DNA from: Eubacterium sp.
Lineage (GTDB): Bacteria > Bacillota > Clostridia > Lachnospirales > Lachnospiraceae
NCBI GenBank assembly: GCA_017430325.1
Contig: JAFRNE010000005.1
Location: forward strand, 100,365-164,364
Direction: 5' to 3'
DNA: 64,000 bases
Shown: positions 53,747 to 63,600 of the stretch, one piece after another
How positions within the stretch are numbered: the first letter of the stretch is position 1
Layout: each line of letters opens with the position of its first letter
Notes under the pieces: model-generated
The model's input: the letters and a program-made list of their open reading frames with translations, nothing else
Told to the model about the DNA's origin: nothing
Databases searched by the model: none
Position numbers and translations under genes: made by a program

Positions 53747-54301
53747 TTATTTCTTCATCACGATATCATTTCCATAAACAACATATCCATTGCTGAAAAC
53801 AAGGAAAGCATTTATTACATTTACAACTCCGATGATAACAAGGAATATTCCAATAAGTCTTGCTATTCCCATAGGATTGAAGAGAAGCACGATACCGAAA
53901 AGCGCTGTCACACCATCGATACACATAAATACCTTCCATCCGTCGCCACCGGTCTTCTTCTGAAGCTTGGCAGCCTCCCAGAGCTTGATTCCTGAGTTGA
54001 TAAGAATGATAAGCCCGAAGAGTCTGATAAATATACTCATTATCGATCCTGCAAATACAAGGAATACGATTCCGAGTATTGCAAACAATGCTGCTACAAC
54101 TACAACGTTCGGAGTTATCTTATCATATTTTGAAATGATCGTTATAATACCGCCGATTATAAGCACAACTCCAACAATCTTTACAACAGTTGAAAGTATC
54201 GCTCCCGGATTGATAATAAATACTATTCCAAGTATTATCATAAGAATAGGTACCACAAGACTCTTTGAATCCTCTGTGATGAACCTGACGAAATTCTTCA
54301 T
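53747..54301 (-). CDS. DUF308/HdeD-like membrane protein
   Basis: 184 aa from ATG 54301 (GGAGG nine bases upstream). Six hydrophobic segments in pairs with the recurring pattern ILGIVFIINPGAIL ... GIVLLFNPMGIARLIGIF typical of the HdeD/DUF308 repeat. In E. coli HdeD relates to acid resistance; here function is not known. Confidence 0.85.
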   Translation of the reverse strand: MKNFVRFITEDSKSLVVPILMIILGIVFIINPGAILSTVVKIVGVVLIIGGIITIISKYDKITPNVVVVAALFAILGIVFLVFAGSIMSIFIRLFGLIILINSGIKLWEAAKLQKKTGGDGWKVFMCIDGVTALFGIVLLFNPMGIARLIGIFLVIIGVVNVINAFLVFSNGYVVYGNDIVMKK

Positions 54302-54399
54302 ACTTTTTAACCTCCAAGTATTACATCTGACTGTTAATATCAGACCACTTAAAAACACATGGTCATCCACTGAATATAATATAACTAACCACTTATATT

Positions 54400-56352
54400 T
54401 TACAAGTAGTTTTTTTGCTTTATTATCTCAAATATCTCGTTTGCAACGCTGTCCTTTGTATTTGGTCCGATTACTATATCCGCTGCCTCTATACAGCTCT
54501 CGGATGCATTTGCAACCGCATAACCGGTTCCGGCAAGTTTAAGCATTCCGATATCATTGTCGGCATTTCCGAAGGCAGCCATCTGTTCCGGAGCTATCCC
54601 AAGCTTTTCGCCGATCACTTCCATCCCTCTCTCCTTACCGCAGTCTCTGAAGGATATCTCGATAAGATAATCAACGGAAGAGGTGACGTAAATATCATCA
54701 ACGCTTTTCAGTTCCTCTAATACAGCCTCCTTAAGTCCCTGATCATGGACCATGAAATCCACACAATCCAGATGACTTATATTTTCATTAATATAGGCCT
54801 TTATATCTTCCTCCCGGATCCTTGTATTTCGGAGGTATTCCTTACGATGAGCCGAAAGCTTATCATTACCATCCAGTGAATCAAGGTATATCTTAGAGGA
54901 ATGCGGAACACCGTCCACAAAGGTTTCCACGAACATATCATATTTATCGGCAAGCTTTAGCACATCCCTGACTGATCCCTCAGTCATAAAATATGAATGT
55001 ATTCTTTCTCCGGTACGGTTATCCACAACATTCGCACCGTTGCTGCATATCGCATATCTTATACAAGGGAGCTTCACCAGCTCTTTCGGAAGTGACGAAT
55101 AGGATCTTCCGCTTGCAACGACTACCTCAATACCGGCTTTATCTGCCGCCATAAGTGCTTCCTTCGCATACTCAGTCATATTTCCGCCGCTGCCAAGGAA
55201 GGTATCGTCAAGATCGATCGCTGCGAGCTTTATATCCGGTTTTATACCTGCCGCTGTAAGTATCCTCTCAACTGAGTGACCGTCACACTTATTCATATAT
55301 TTATGAACATTCTCACGGATCCTGTCTTCCGGTATAGTCCTGAATTCCTTCAGGATAGTATAAAGCTCCTTCAGGCTCTTGGTAACCGGAGCTCCAAGCT
55401 CAGCCGGCTCTATACAGAGCCCTCTTCTCTTTTTATAATGCTCCATATCCGGTACAAAAAAGATAAACGGCTTTTCGTAAAGCATCATGTCATAAACCAC
55501 CGACGAATAATCCGTTATCATTATATCCGCCACAGGAAGCAGCTCCTCGGTTATAAGTGGGCAGTCGTATTCCGGGTATTTTTTATGAAGGCAGGGATGC
55601 AGGCTTGTAACGAAAAAGTATCTGTCCTTCAGCCTGTCAAATACCTTCGTAACTCCGGACTCTATTCCCTTGCAGACTGGGTCTGAAGCATTCCCCGAAA
55701 AGCTCGGTGCATATACGCAGACCAGCTTTCCCTCAGCCTCCGGATACAGCTCATAAAAACGCTCCTTCAGCTTTTTATTATAATCCTCGTCATAATATTT
55801 ATCGGTCCTCGCCATACCGAGAGGCCTTACTACCCCCTTATTCAGTCTGAGGGCATGTTCAAAATACGGCGCCACCTTTTCGGCACTGACACAGAGAATA
55901 TCCACATTTGCCATTGGATTCCCTTTATAATAAGGTGAAATATCATCCGGCGAATCATAGCCCATCTTTTTAAGCAGGCCGCCTGAATGCCAGAGCTGTA
56001 TCACCTTGGTCTCCTTCCTCTTCCTGCAGGAAGCTGCCGGAAGGAAGTAATTAGACAAAAATACATATTCCGCCGTCGCATATTCCTTCATGAAATCAGC
56101 GATATATTTCTTTTTCTCAGAAGCCTTCATCTTCTCGAAGGACACGCACATATCGACTATATTATAGCCATATCTTTCAAGCTTTTCAGCCACCGGAAGC
56201 ATATTTATATCCATTCCCTCAGAATGGCTGCACGCAAATATAACCTTCCCTTTTTCCACAGGAAGCTTTTCATATTTCCTGTAAATTCCGGGAAGGTATA
56301 TTCTCTGCACTGCCATCTTGGCATATTGTTTTGCAACGTGTCTGGCCGTCAT
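54400..56352 (-). CDS. CDP-glycerol transferase-like / Cof-type HAD phosphatase fusion
   Basis: 650 aa. Residues 1-~370: CDP-glycerol glycerophosphotransferase fold with VIQLWHSGGLLKKMG (115-129) and IMITDYSSVVYDMM (277-290), as in TagB/TagF teichoic-acid enzymes. Residues ~374-650: HAD-IIB phosphatase with D380-x-D382-x-T384, VVVASGRSYSSLP and AFGNADNDIGMLKLAG. No membrane span. The N-terminal half polymerises polyol phosphates on lipid carriers; the phosphatase may remove phosphate from a related metabolite. Upstream partner genes are not teichoic-acid genes. Confidence 0.85.
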   Translation of the reverse strand: MTARHVAKQYAKMAVQRIYLPGIYRKYEKLPVEKGKVIFACSHSEGMDINMLPVAEKLERYGYNIVDMCVSFEKMKASEKKKYIADFMKEYATAEYVFLSNYFLPAASCRKRKETKVIQLWHSGGLLKKMGYDSPDDISPYYKGNPMANVDILCVSAEKVAPYFEHALRLNKGVVRPLGMARTDKYYDEDYNKKLKERFYELYPEAEGKLVCVYAPSFSGNASDPVCKGIESGVTKVFDRLKDRYFFVTSLHPCLHKKYPEYDCPLITEELLPVADIMITDYSSVVYDMMLYEKPFIFFVPDMEHYKKRRGLCIEPAELGAPVTKSLKELYTILKEFRTIPEDRIRENVHKYMNKCDGHSVERILTAAGIKPDIKLAAIDLDDTFLGSGGNMTEYAKEALMAADKAGIEVVVASGRSYSSLPKELVKLPCIRYAICSNGANVVDNRTGERIHSYFMTEGSVRDVLKLADKYDMFVETFVDGVPHSSKIYLDSLDGNDKLSAHRKEYLRNTRIREEDIKAYINENISHLDCVDFMVHDQGLKEAVLEELKSVDDIYVTSSVDYLIEISFRDCGKERGMEVIGEKLGIAPEQMAAFGNADNDIGMLKLAGTGYAVANASESCIEAADIVIGPNTKDSVANEIFEIIKQKNYL

Positions 56353-56402
56353 CTTATTTCCGTCTTCTCTTTAACTGTTTGATCAGTCTCGTATCGAGTC
56401 TA

Positions 56403-57659
56403 TTACTCGTTATCTATCATCTGGTCGACATCGGTATCGGAAATACCATCAACATCGTATTTCTCATTCTGAGCTTCCTCAGTATTTTCCGTGTCGCCTT
56501 CCTCAGTGCTTTCACCCTCTTCGGTGGTCGTCTCCTCCGTGTTCTCCTCAGGAAGCTTCTCCTTATATTCTGCGATAAGCTGCTGAAGATCATTTATCTT
56601 CTTCTCAAGGCCGGCTTTATCTTCATTAAGCTTTGCCTCGCTGTTCTTATATCCGTCGATCTCAGCCTGCAGGGCATCCAGCTCCCTGTTCAGGTTATCG
56701 GTCTCAGCATTCTTCGATGCAAGCTTCTCACTGTAAGAGGATTCGATCTTCGATATATCTCTCTTCCTGTTCTTATCCTTGACCGGAACTATCAGCAGAT
56801 AAAATACAGCTATACCGATAATAACGCCTACCAGCACATAGATATTTGACATCTTTGCACGGTTCAGCCTCTTATATCTTCTGTTCAGCAGGCTTTCCCC
56901 TGACTTAGGTCTTTCAGGCGGTTCTATCTTTTTTGCCGGACGCTTTCCGTCTTCAGTGGCCGCTGAAACTCCATAGTAATCCTCATCAAAAAGATCATCT
57001 TCGTCAGCCTCATCCTTATTTCTAACGATGTCACCTTCAGACTCGCCCATCTCTCTAAGGTAACGGATCGCAGTCGGGTTGTATCTGTCGATGGTAAGCA
57101 CTCTCGAGATAGTCTTCTTCGCCTTGCCGACTCTGCCCTGCTCATATTCAATAAGTCCGAGCAGAAGGTAAGCCTTCACAAAATGCTTATTTACCGATAC
57201 ACATCTTCTCAGCTGTATTACCGCAAGGTCAAAGGAATGACTCTCGGCATAATCCAGGGCTGTATTGAACATCTTTGCGATATTATCAGCTTCTCCAAGC
57301 TGCTTATTATCGTCGCGGACGTTCTTCAGGAATTTAACCGCAACATTATCCCTGGCCTGATAATTAATACTCATGACCCACTGGTTCAGGGCATCAACCA
57401 TCTCCCCGATCTCATAATACATGAGACCGAGCAGGTTCCTTGCTTCTATATTTTTCTTATCGTATCTAAGCGATGTCCTGAGTGAATCTATGGCGCCGGA
57501 AATATCCCTGATCTTCGCCTTATCGAGAGCGATATTGTAGTGATAAACCGACGTATTCTGAGCCTTCCTGAGGAAGGAATCCGGCAGACGGCACTCAGTG
57601 CAGTAGCCGTTCGTACTGACAGGCGCACCGCAGTTGATACATCTCTTTCTAATTGCCAT
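56403..57659 (-). CDS. Zinc-ribbon/TPR/single-TM coiled-coil protein
   Basis: 418 aa. Zinc ribbon CINCGAP...CTEC at 7-23; tetratricopeptide-like helices 38-205; membrane span ~272-292; coiled coil 300-370 outside; acidic Thr/Glu tail. Possibly a scaffold that links a cytoplasmic partner to the wall. The start directly follows the stop of a 47-aa gene (TAA then ATG). Confidence 0.75.
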   Translation of the reverse strand: MAIRKRCINCGAPVSTNGYCTECRLPDSFLRKAQNTSVYHYNIALDKAKIRDISGAIDSLRTSLRYDKKNIEARNLLGLMYYEIGEMVDALNQWVMSINYQARDNVAVKFLKNVRDDNKQLGEADNIAKMFNTALDYAESHSFDLAVIQLRRCVSVNKHFVKAYLLLGLIEYEQGRVGKAKKTISRVLTIDRYNPTAIRYLREMGESEGDIVRNKDEADEDDLFDEDYYGVSAATEDGKRPAKKIEPPERPKSGESLLNRRYKRLNRAKMSNIYVLVGVIIGIAVFYLLIVPVKDKNRKRDISKIESSYSEKLASKNAETDNLNRELDALQAEIDGYKNSEAKLNEDKAGLEKKINDLQQLIAEYKEKLPEENTEETTTEEGESTEEGDTENTEEAQNEKYDVDGISDTDVDQMIDNE

Positions 57660-57803
57660 TTACTTCTTTCCTCTCAGATCCTCAGTCATCTGCATAACGA
57701 TATCTGTTATATCCTTAAGGTCGTTGCTGTATATAGCCTCTTCGGTCTGATCAACCTCAAGATTCTTACTGAAATTCTTTATTTCTTCATCAAAATCGAG
57801 CAT
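57660..57803 (-). CDS. Small acidic protein (47 aa)
   Basis: ATG 57803 has GAGGAG eight bases upstream, formed by the last codons of folC. Product MLDFDEEIKNFSKNLEVDQT ... DIVMQMTEDLRGKK, acidic, amphipathic helix. Sits tightly between folC and the zinc-ribbon/TPR gene, so it is probably a real operon member. Family unknown. Confidence 0.6.
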   Translation of the reverse strand: MLDFDEEIKNFSKNLEVDQTEEAIYSNDLKDITDIVMQMTEDLRGKK

Positions 57804-57808
57804 ATTTC

Positions 57809-59185
57809 TTACTCCTCAAAACCAAGTATCTCTTCTATCTCACCCGCAAGATAAAGCGATCCCGCGGTAAAAAGCAGTTCCCTGTCTCCAAGCTTCGAAA
57901 GCACCTTGGCAAGACATTTTTTAACTTCAGGTATAGTTCTCACAACCGGTCTAAACTCCCCTGCTGTGTCGTCAGCTTTCTTCGTCCCTGCTTTTCCACT
58001 ATATTCATCAAATAAATTCTTAATGATATTCACGTCCGTCTTTCTGTAGGAATTGAAGGTCGTGATAAATATCTCATCAAAAAGTGCCGCATCATTTATC
58101 ATCCTTACCATTCCGCGGTAGTCCTTATCATTTGAAACCGCAAAGATAAAATACACCCTTTCAGGCTTCTCTCTCTTTATCATCTCTGCAGCCGCATCAA
58201 GAAACTGCGGCATGGCATCGGTATTATGCGCACCATCTATTATAACATTTTTTCTAAGCTTTTCCATACGTGCAGGCATTATGAATTTATTAAGAGCACG
58301 CAGGATCACTTTATTTATATCTTCAGATACACTGTCAGCGATATGTTCTCTTATTATCTCAAAGGCTCTTATGGCAGTGCTTGCATTATCCCTCTGATAT
58401 CCTGTAAGGAATGCAGTATTTTCAAGTTCCGAAAGGTCTATCCACCTGATCAGTCTTTCATCGATACTGTCAACGACAGTCAGCTCCGCCTCCAGCTCTG
58501 CAGCTCTGTTCTTTATAACCTCAGCCGCTCTTTCCTTCAGATCTCTATCGCTGTTATTTATTGCATTATGCACCACCGGTACTCCAGGCTTGATGATACC
58601 TGCCTTCTCATATGCGATCTTCTCGACAGTGTCTCCCAGATACTGCATATGATCCATTCCGATGGAGGTTATCACCGAAACAACAGGCGTAATGATATTT
58701 GTAGCATCAAGTCTTCCGCCCATTCCGGTCTCGTAGGCTACAAAATCCACATCCTGTTCCGCATAATAAACAGCAGCCATGGCAAATATGAATTCAAAAA
58801 ATGACGGATGCCTCAGTGAATAAGCATCTACAGCCTTCATAACCTTACGGAAGCACGAAACAAAATCCTCATCGGATATCATGACACCATCAACAGCTAT
58901 CCTTTCATTCATCCTAACAAGATGAGGTGAGGTAAAGGAGCCTGTCTTAAAGCCCGACTCTGTAAGCATGAGCCTCAGCATTTCTGTGGTCGAGCCCTTG
59001 CCGTTGGTACCGGCTACATGCACCGATCTCACCTTGTCCTGGGGATCACCCAGCTTATTCATCAGAGCCCTCAGGTCCTCTGTACCGATCTTATCTGCAA
59101 ACTTCGGAATTGCAAGTATGTATTCCGAAACCTCTCCAATATTCAGTTCACGGCTATCATCTGTTATCTCTTCTATCGAAAGCAT
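57809..59185 (-). CDS. folC: Dihydrofolate/folylpolyglutamate synthase
   Basis: 458 aa. HVAGTNGKGSTTEMLRLML is the Mur-ligase-type P loop; SFTSPHLVRMNERI, YETGMGGRLDATNII and IIDGAHNTDAM are family motifs. It adds glutamate to folates. Slightly longer than the common 420-440 aa because of an insertion near residue 395 (SGKAGTKKADDTAG). 38 bases downstream of queF. Confidence 0.95.
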   Translation of the reverse strand: MLSIEEITDDSRELNIGEVSEYILAIPKFADKIGTEDLRALMNKLGDPQDKVRSVHVAGTNGKGSTTEMLRLMLTESGFKTGSFTSPHLVRMNERIAVDGVMISDEDFVSCFRKVMKAVDAYSLRHPSFFEFIFAMAAVYYAEQDVDFVAYETGMGGRLDATNIITPVVSVITSIGMDHMQYLGDTVEKIAYEKAGIIKPGVPVVHNAINNSDRDLKERAAEVIKNRAAELEAELTVVDSIDERLIRWIDLSELENTAFLTGYQRDNASTAIRAFEIIREHIADSVSEDINKVILRALNKFIMPARMEKLRKNVIIDGAHNTDAMPQFLDAAAEMIKREKPERVYFIFAVSNDKDYRGMVRMINDAALFDEIFITTFNSYRKTDVNIIKNLFDEYSGKAGTKKADDTAGEFRPVVRTIPEVKKCLAKVLSKLGDRELLFTAGSLYLAGEIEEILGFEE

Positions 59186-59223
59186 CTTGTCATCTCTTGT
59201 CTCGTCTTATAGTATACCTTAGT

Positions 59224-59718
59224 CTATCTATTATCGATCTTCTCCGGATACATATCATGATTGACCAGTCTGTCCCAGGCAACCTGCTCCCACTTTGTTC
59301 CAGGTCTGCCGTAGTTGGCATATGGATCGATGGAAATACCACCTCTCGGAGTGAACTTTCCCCAAACCTCTATATACTTAGGATCCATCAGCTTTATAAG
59401 ATCCTTCATGATCGTATTTACGCAGTCCTCATGGAAATCTCCATGATTCCTGAAGCTGAAGAGGTAAAGCTTAAGGGACTTACTCTCAACCATCTTCACA
59501 TCCGGCACATAGGAAATATAAATAGTCGCAAAGTCAGGCTGTCCTGTGATCGGACAGAGGCTTGTGAACTCCGGACAATTGAACTTTACAAAATAGTCAT
59601 TTCCCTGATGCTTATTTTCAAAGACCTCAAGAAGCTTAGGATCATAGTTCATCGGATAAACCACACCCTGATTCCCGAGCAGGGAAAGTCCTTCTGTTTC
59701 TTTATCATTTCTAGGCAT
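59224..59718 (-). CDS. queF: NADPH-dependent preQ0 reductase QueF
   Basis: 164 aa. Catalytic Cys in [25 protein letters not shown]-side FHEDCVN and [18 protein letters not shown] identify the short (unimodular) QueF, which reduces preQ0 to preQ1. The start at 59718 is chosen because GGAGG is one base from the other ATG (three codons earlier) but ten from this one. The leader is about 110 nt without a recognisable preQ1 aptamer. Confidence 0.95.
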   Translation of the reverse strand: MPRNDKETEGLSLLGNQGVVYPMNYDPKLLEVFENKHQGNDYFVKFNCPEFTSLCPITGQPDFATIYISYVPDVKMVESKSLKLYLFSFRNHGDFHEDCVNTIMKDLIKLMDPKYIEVWGKFTPRGGISIDPYANYGRPGTKWEQVAWDRLVNHDMYPEKIDNR

Positions 59719-59831
59719 ATCTGTCATTCCTCCAGACTATTAATTACTATCATCAAAGGCTTGACTATACGGCATTTCTACCCACAGTCAGGCGTATCAA
59801 AAAAACAACATTTTTCGCTTGTCAATTTATC

Positions 59832-59859
59832 AGTATAACACAATTTTACTTCTTGTCAT
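59832..59859 (-). promoter_or_regulatory. Promoter of queF
   Basis: ATGACA, 16 bases, extended -10 TGTTATACT on the minus strand. Its -35 overlaps the -35 of the divergent promoter. Confidence 0.6.
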
Positions 59860-59881
59860 ATAATAAAAATAAAGTTATACT
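59853..59881 (+). promoter_or_regulatory. Promoter of the PRTase-like gene
   Basis: TTGTCA, 17 bases, TATACT. The TGTCA core is shared, on the other strand, with the queF -35, so both genes could be controlled from one site. Confidence 0.65.
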
Positions 59882-59918
59882 TATATTGTACGGAGTTGTT
59901 CCGAAGGGGTATTTTATC

Positions 59919-59978
59919 ATGCGATATCCGGCCGGACAACCTGTCAGAAGGCTAAAAAAGTTATTTATTGGGAGGTAG
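59919..59978 (+). CDS. Possible 19-aa leader peptide
   Basis: ATG 59919 with AAGGGG nine bases before it; reads MRYPAGQPVRRLKKLFIGR and stops at TAG inside the GGGAGG region that serves the next gene. The arrangement fits a leader ORF coupled to the PRTase-like gene. No experimental support; short frames occur by chance. Confidence 0.35.
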   Translation: MRYPAGQPVRRLKKLFIGR

Positions 59979-59984
59979 TGTAAA

Positions 59985-60620
59985 ATGCAGACATACAAGA
60001 TCAGATCACAGTACAACAATCTCATCAATCTCAAGGTGACACCGGGTCACTTTGCAACCTCATCATCGCATATCAATTATTTTATAGATCTTACCACACT
60101 TAAGGCCAGAACAAGTGAAGCCAAGGCTGTGGCAAAATCAATGAGTACAGATTATATTGCAAGTACCATAGTTGATACCATCATCTGTATGGACGGAACC
60201 GATGTTATCGGCGCTTATCTTGCTGATGAGCTTACCAATTCCGGTATCATGTCAATGAATGCTCACGGCAGTATTTATGTTATCGAGCCAGATCAGAATT
60301 CCATGGGTCAGCTCACTTTCAAGGATAACGTTATCCCTATGGTACACAAGAAGCACATACTTCTTCTCCTTGCGACCGCAACAACAGGTCACACCATCGA
60401 GAAGGCCCTTGAGTGTATAGAATATTACGGCGGTATGATCGAAGGCATATCAGCTATATTCACAGCTACCGACGAGGTTGACGGACATACTGTCAACGGC
60501 ATCTTCCATGCAAAGGATATCGAGAATTATAAGTCATATCCTTCACATGACTGCCCACTATGCAACGGAAATATCCGTCTGAACGGTATCGTTTCATCTA
60601 CCGGCTTTACAGTGATCTAA
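59985..60620 (+). CDS. Orotate PRTase-like protein without acidic pair
   Basis: 211 aa. The overall order matches class I phosphoribosyltransferases: a flexible N-terminus, GTDVIGAYLADEL, and HILLLLATATTGHTIEKALE at the PRPP loop. In active enzymes the loop begins with two acidic residues (DDxxTTG); here it is ATATTG. The C-terminus has a CPLCNG pair. Probably not a standard OPRT; could bind nucleotides or act on another ligand. Confidence 0.65.
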   Translation: MQTYKIRSQYNNLINLKVTPGHFATSSSHINYFIDLTTLKARTSEAKAVAKSMSTDYIASTIVDTIICMDGTDVIGAYLADELTNSGIMSMNAHGSIYVIEPDQNSMGQLTFKDNVIPMVHKKHILLLLATATTGHTIEKALECIEYYGGMIEGISAIFTATDEVDGHTVNGIFHAKDIENYKSYPSHDCPLCNGNIRLNGIVSSTGFTVI

Positions 60621-60657
60621 ATAATATAGTTTTGCCAATAAACTATTAACGAAAAAT

Positions 60658-60695
60658 AAGGAGTGAACCTCTTTAGGAGGCTCACTCCTTTACAT
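60658..60695. terminator. Bidirectional terminator
   Basis: AAGGAGTGA-CCTC pairs with GGAGG-TCACTCCTT around TTTA; serves both convergent genes. Confidence 0.85.
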
Positions 60696-60699
60696 TTTA

Positions 60700-63600
60700 T
60701 CAGTCTGTTTCAAATTCAGCTCCGGACTCATCTCCGACACCGTATTTCAGTGATACTACGCTAACCGAATGTGAAGTTGTACTGAGTCGGAAGGTCTTGG
60801 ATACATTTCCAGCCTTTACGACCACAATGAACGGCGTATCGCTTCCCTCCGTTCTGTCCTTATAATTAACAACCGATATCTTGTAGACACCCTTATCAGG
60901 ATTCTTGAATACCACATGCTCCGCAGGATTTGCCACAAGGTGGTCATCTTCCACCTGCATATCTACATCAAGCTCACCACCGCCGGCTATCTTGTTCATA
61001 TAATATATCTCGCTTCCGTCAGGTGTTACAACATGGAGGTCAAGATCATCATCCGACTGCCATCCAAGAGAAATTGTGATGACACCATCTTCTGCTCCCA
61101 TTTGAGCAAGTGTCTCATTCATGGCAGCTTCCATACTGCTCTTTCTCGATTCAGATTCAGGTCCGAAAAGCTTCTGGCTCGGACCATTTCTTATGAATTC
61201 ACATACCGTCAGTTCAAAGGATGCTTCCTCAGGTTTTGTCTTCTCGTTGATGAGCTTTGAAACCCTGATGCCTATCTCTTTCTCAGAGCCCTCGATCTTA
61301 TAATATTTAACCGTCCTGGTTCCGTCAGAAGCCGTTATCGTAACCCTGTAGCCATCAATATATCCTGCCTTGGCAGTATCTGATTTCTTAGGAAGTATGA
61401 ACTGAAGTATTCCGTCATCAACCTGACTGTCCATCTCCTCCGGCGCTTCCATAGACCATACCGTATAGCCCGACTTTCCCTTCTTATCCGAAGTTCCACC
61501 GTCTACCTCAAGCAGGTAGAAATCATTCTGATGCAGCGTATCGCGCGGATGGAAAAAGATACCGTATTTGCAATTAGTTGTCTTCGCATCACCCACAGGG
61601 TAAACCTTGGTATCCGGAAGACTCTCCTTGAAATCCTTATCAAATACAATCAGCATCGAGACATCGCCGAAATAATCATCTGCAACGGTACCATAGAGAT
61701 TCCTTACTCTGGTGGTGTAGTCATGATCATTCATCTCAACCTTGTAACCATTCTGCTGTGAAATACCATTATACGGATAAGCCCAGACATTTGATGTGGT
61801 GTAGGTCTCGTTCATCTGTCTCGAGGTCTCATACCATTTTGCCTGGTTCTTTCTCGCAAACAGAACGTACTGCGTATCCATCGCTTCATCGGTAAGATTG
61901 AAGGCTGTCTTCATGATCTCGCTGAATTCAGGCTTAAGGTAGAAGGATCCATAAGCCTCGAGAACATCCGAATAACTCTTGTTATATCTTGTCATGAGAT
62001 ATCTCACAAAATGGCACAGTGGATAGCCTGTATCCGACCAGTCTGATTTCCTGAAGCTCTTTGAGTGATCCGGATATGTTACTGAATAGCTGTCGAGAGG
62101 AAGCGCGTACATCTCCCAATGATTTCCATTCTCGATACCCGGCCTGTGACTTAAGTATCCCTTGCTGTCATAGTATTCCCTGCAGTCCTCTTCGACCATA
62201 TTTGCAGTTGCCTCATCAAACTTCAGATTGCTGAGACGTGAGCACTTATATCTCCTCTGACACGCATGGAAATACTCATGAGTTATAGTCAGGAGCAGGT
62301 CATCATAGGCGCCTGTCGGATTGGAAGCAAGATAGCTTGTATTTACATACATATATGCCTGTTTAAGGATACCTGCAACCGTAACACCCTTTGCATCCTC
62401 TGCCACGTAGGCAGAAAGCTTTACATCCATAACATACTTAGGAAGCTTTACCTTGACCTCATCCTTCACATAATCATGTGCGATAAGGAGAAGGCTCGCT
62501 ATCTTCTTGACCATCTCGACTGTTGCATTCGGATTGTCATTCGCCTGCTTGATCTGCTCGCAAAGCTTTACATAGTCTTCATTTGCTTCCAGTTTCTTAT
62601 TGATCAGGTATTCTCTCTTAGCCGCAACCTTGGCTCCATCAAGATTCTCCATATCCTTCGGATCTGTTATGCCCTCATCGGCCGCCACCGCCTCACGCGC
62701 CTGCTTAGCCTTCACGCTGTTTCGTGTGTCAGTCTCAATGATCTTCTTTCTTTCAAGCATCTCGCCTACAGTTGCCGAATATGTATATTTGATACGGAAA
62801 AGCTTCTTCGTGTAACGCTTTCCGCCTTCACAGACGTAGATGTAATCCTCTATGCCGAAGAATCTCTTCCAGCCTGCAGATGCGATCGCCGGAACGATCT
62901 CATCAACTATAACATAACCCACATAAGCTGAAACCACATAGAAAAGCACCGAGTTCTGACTGCTCTCCAGGCACAGGTTCGAACCGTCGAGCCAAGTTAC
63001 ATATTCCTGCCAGTAACCGTCAACATCAAGTCTGAAAGCCGTAACAGCTTCCCACATATCCTCAGGTATACCTGCTGCCGCAAGGTCGTATTTGACGGTA
63101 TATTCGCCCGGCATATTTTCATCGGCGCCCATACCCGCGTTAATATCAAATGCATCAAGGATGGTACCGCTGAAGTCGATCTCCTCAAACATCCTCTGCT
63201 CATATTGAGGAAGATCGTCAAACGGAAGCTGGCTTACCGTGACTTCCCTGTCACCGTAAAATGCATTTTCAGGAATATCGATATTCATATACTCAGTCGG
63301 CTGAAGATGCTGCTCCTTGCTGTTTCCGATAAGAGTATTAAATATATTTCCGTTCTCGTCCCTGTTATAAGCGTCCTCAACCGACTCTGTCTCATCGTCA
63401 TCCGTCGGCTCATAATCAGATTCATAGTCACTCATGAATATCCACTGCGGAGCCTCGGTCAGCTCTTCCGCTGCCTCATCTGTCACCTCACCCTCTTCGG
63501 TGGTCTCAAGAAGAGTTCCTCCCTCCCGAAGCAGTTCATACTCTGACTCAACCTCGTCATTATATGCATCATATTCCTTGTCCAGCTCCTGGTCTTCCTT

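Noticed and set aside
59728..59830. preQ1 riboswitch in the queF leader
   Set aside because: A TGACT/AGTCA stem exists, but I do not find the A-rich tail and hairpin of preQ1-I nor the preQ1-II or III layouts.
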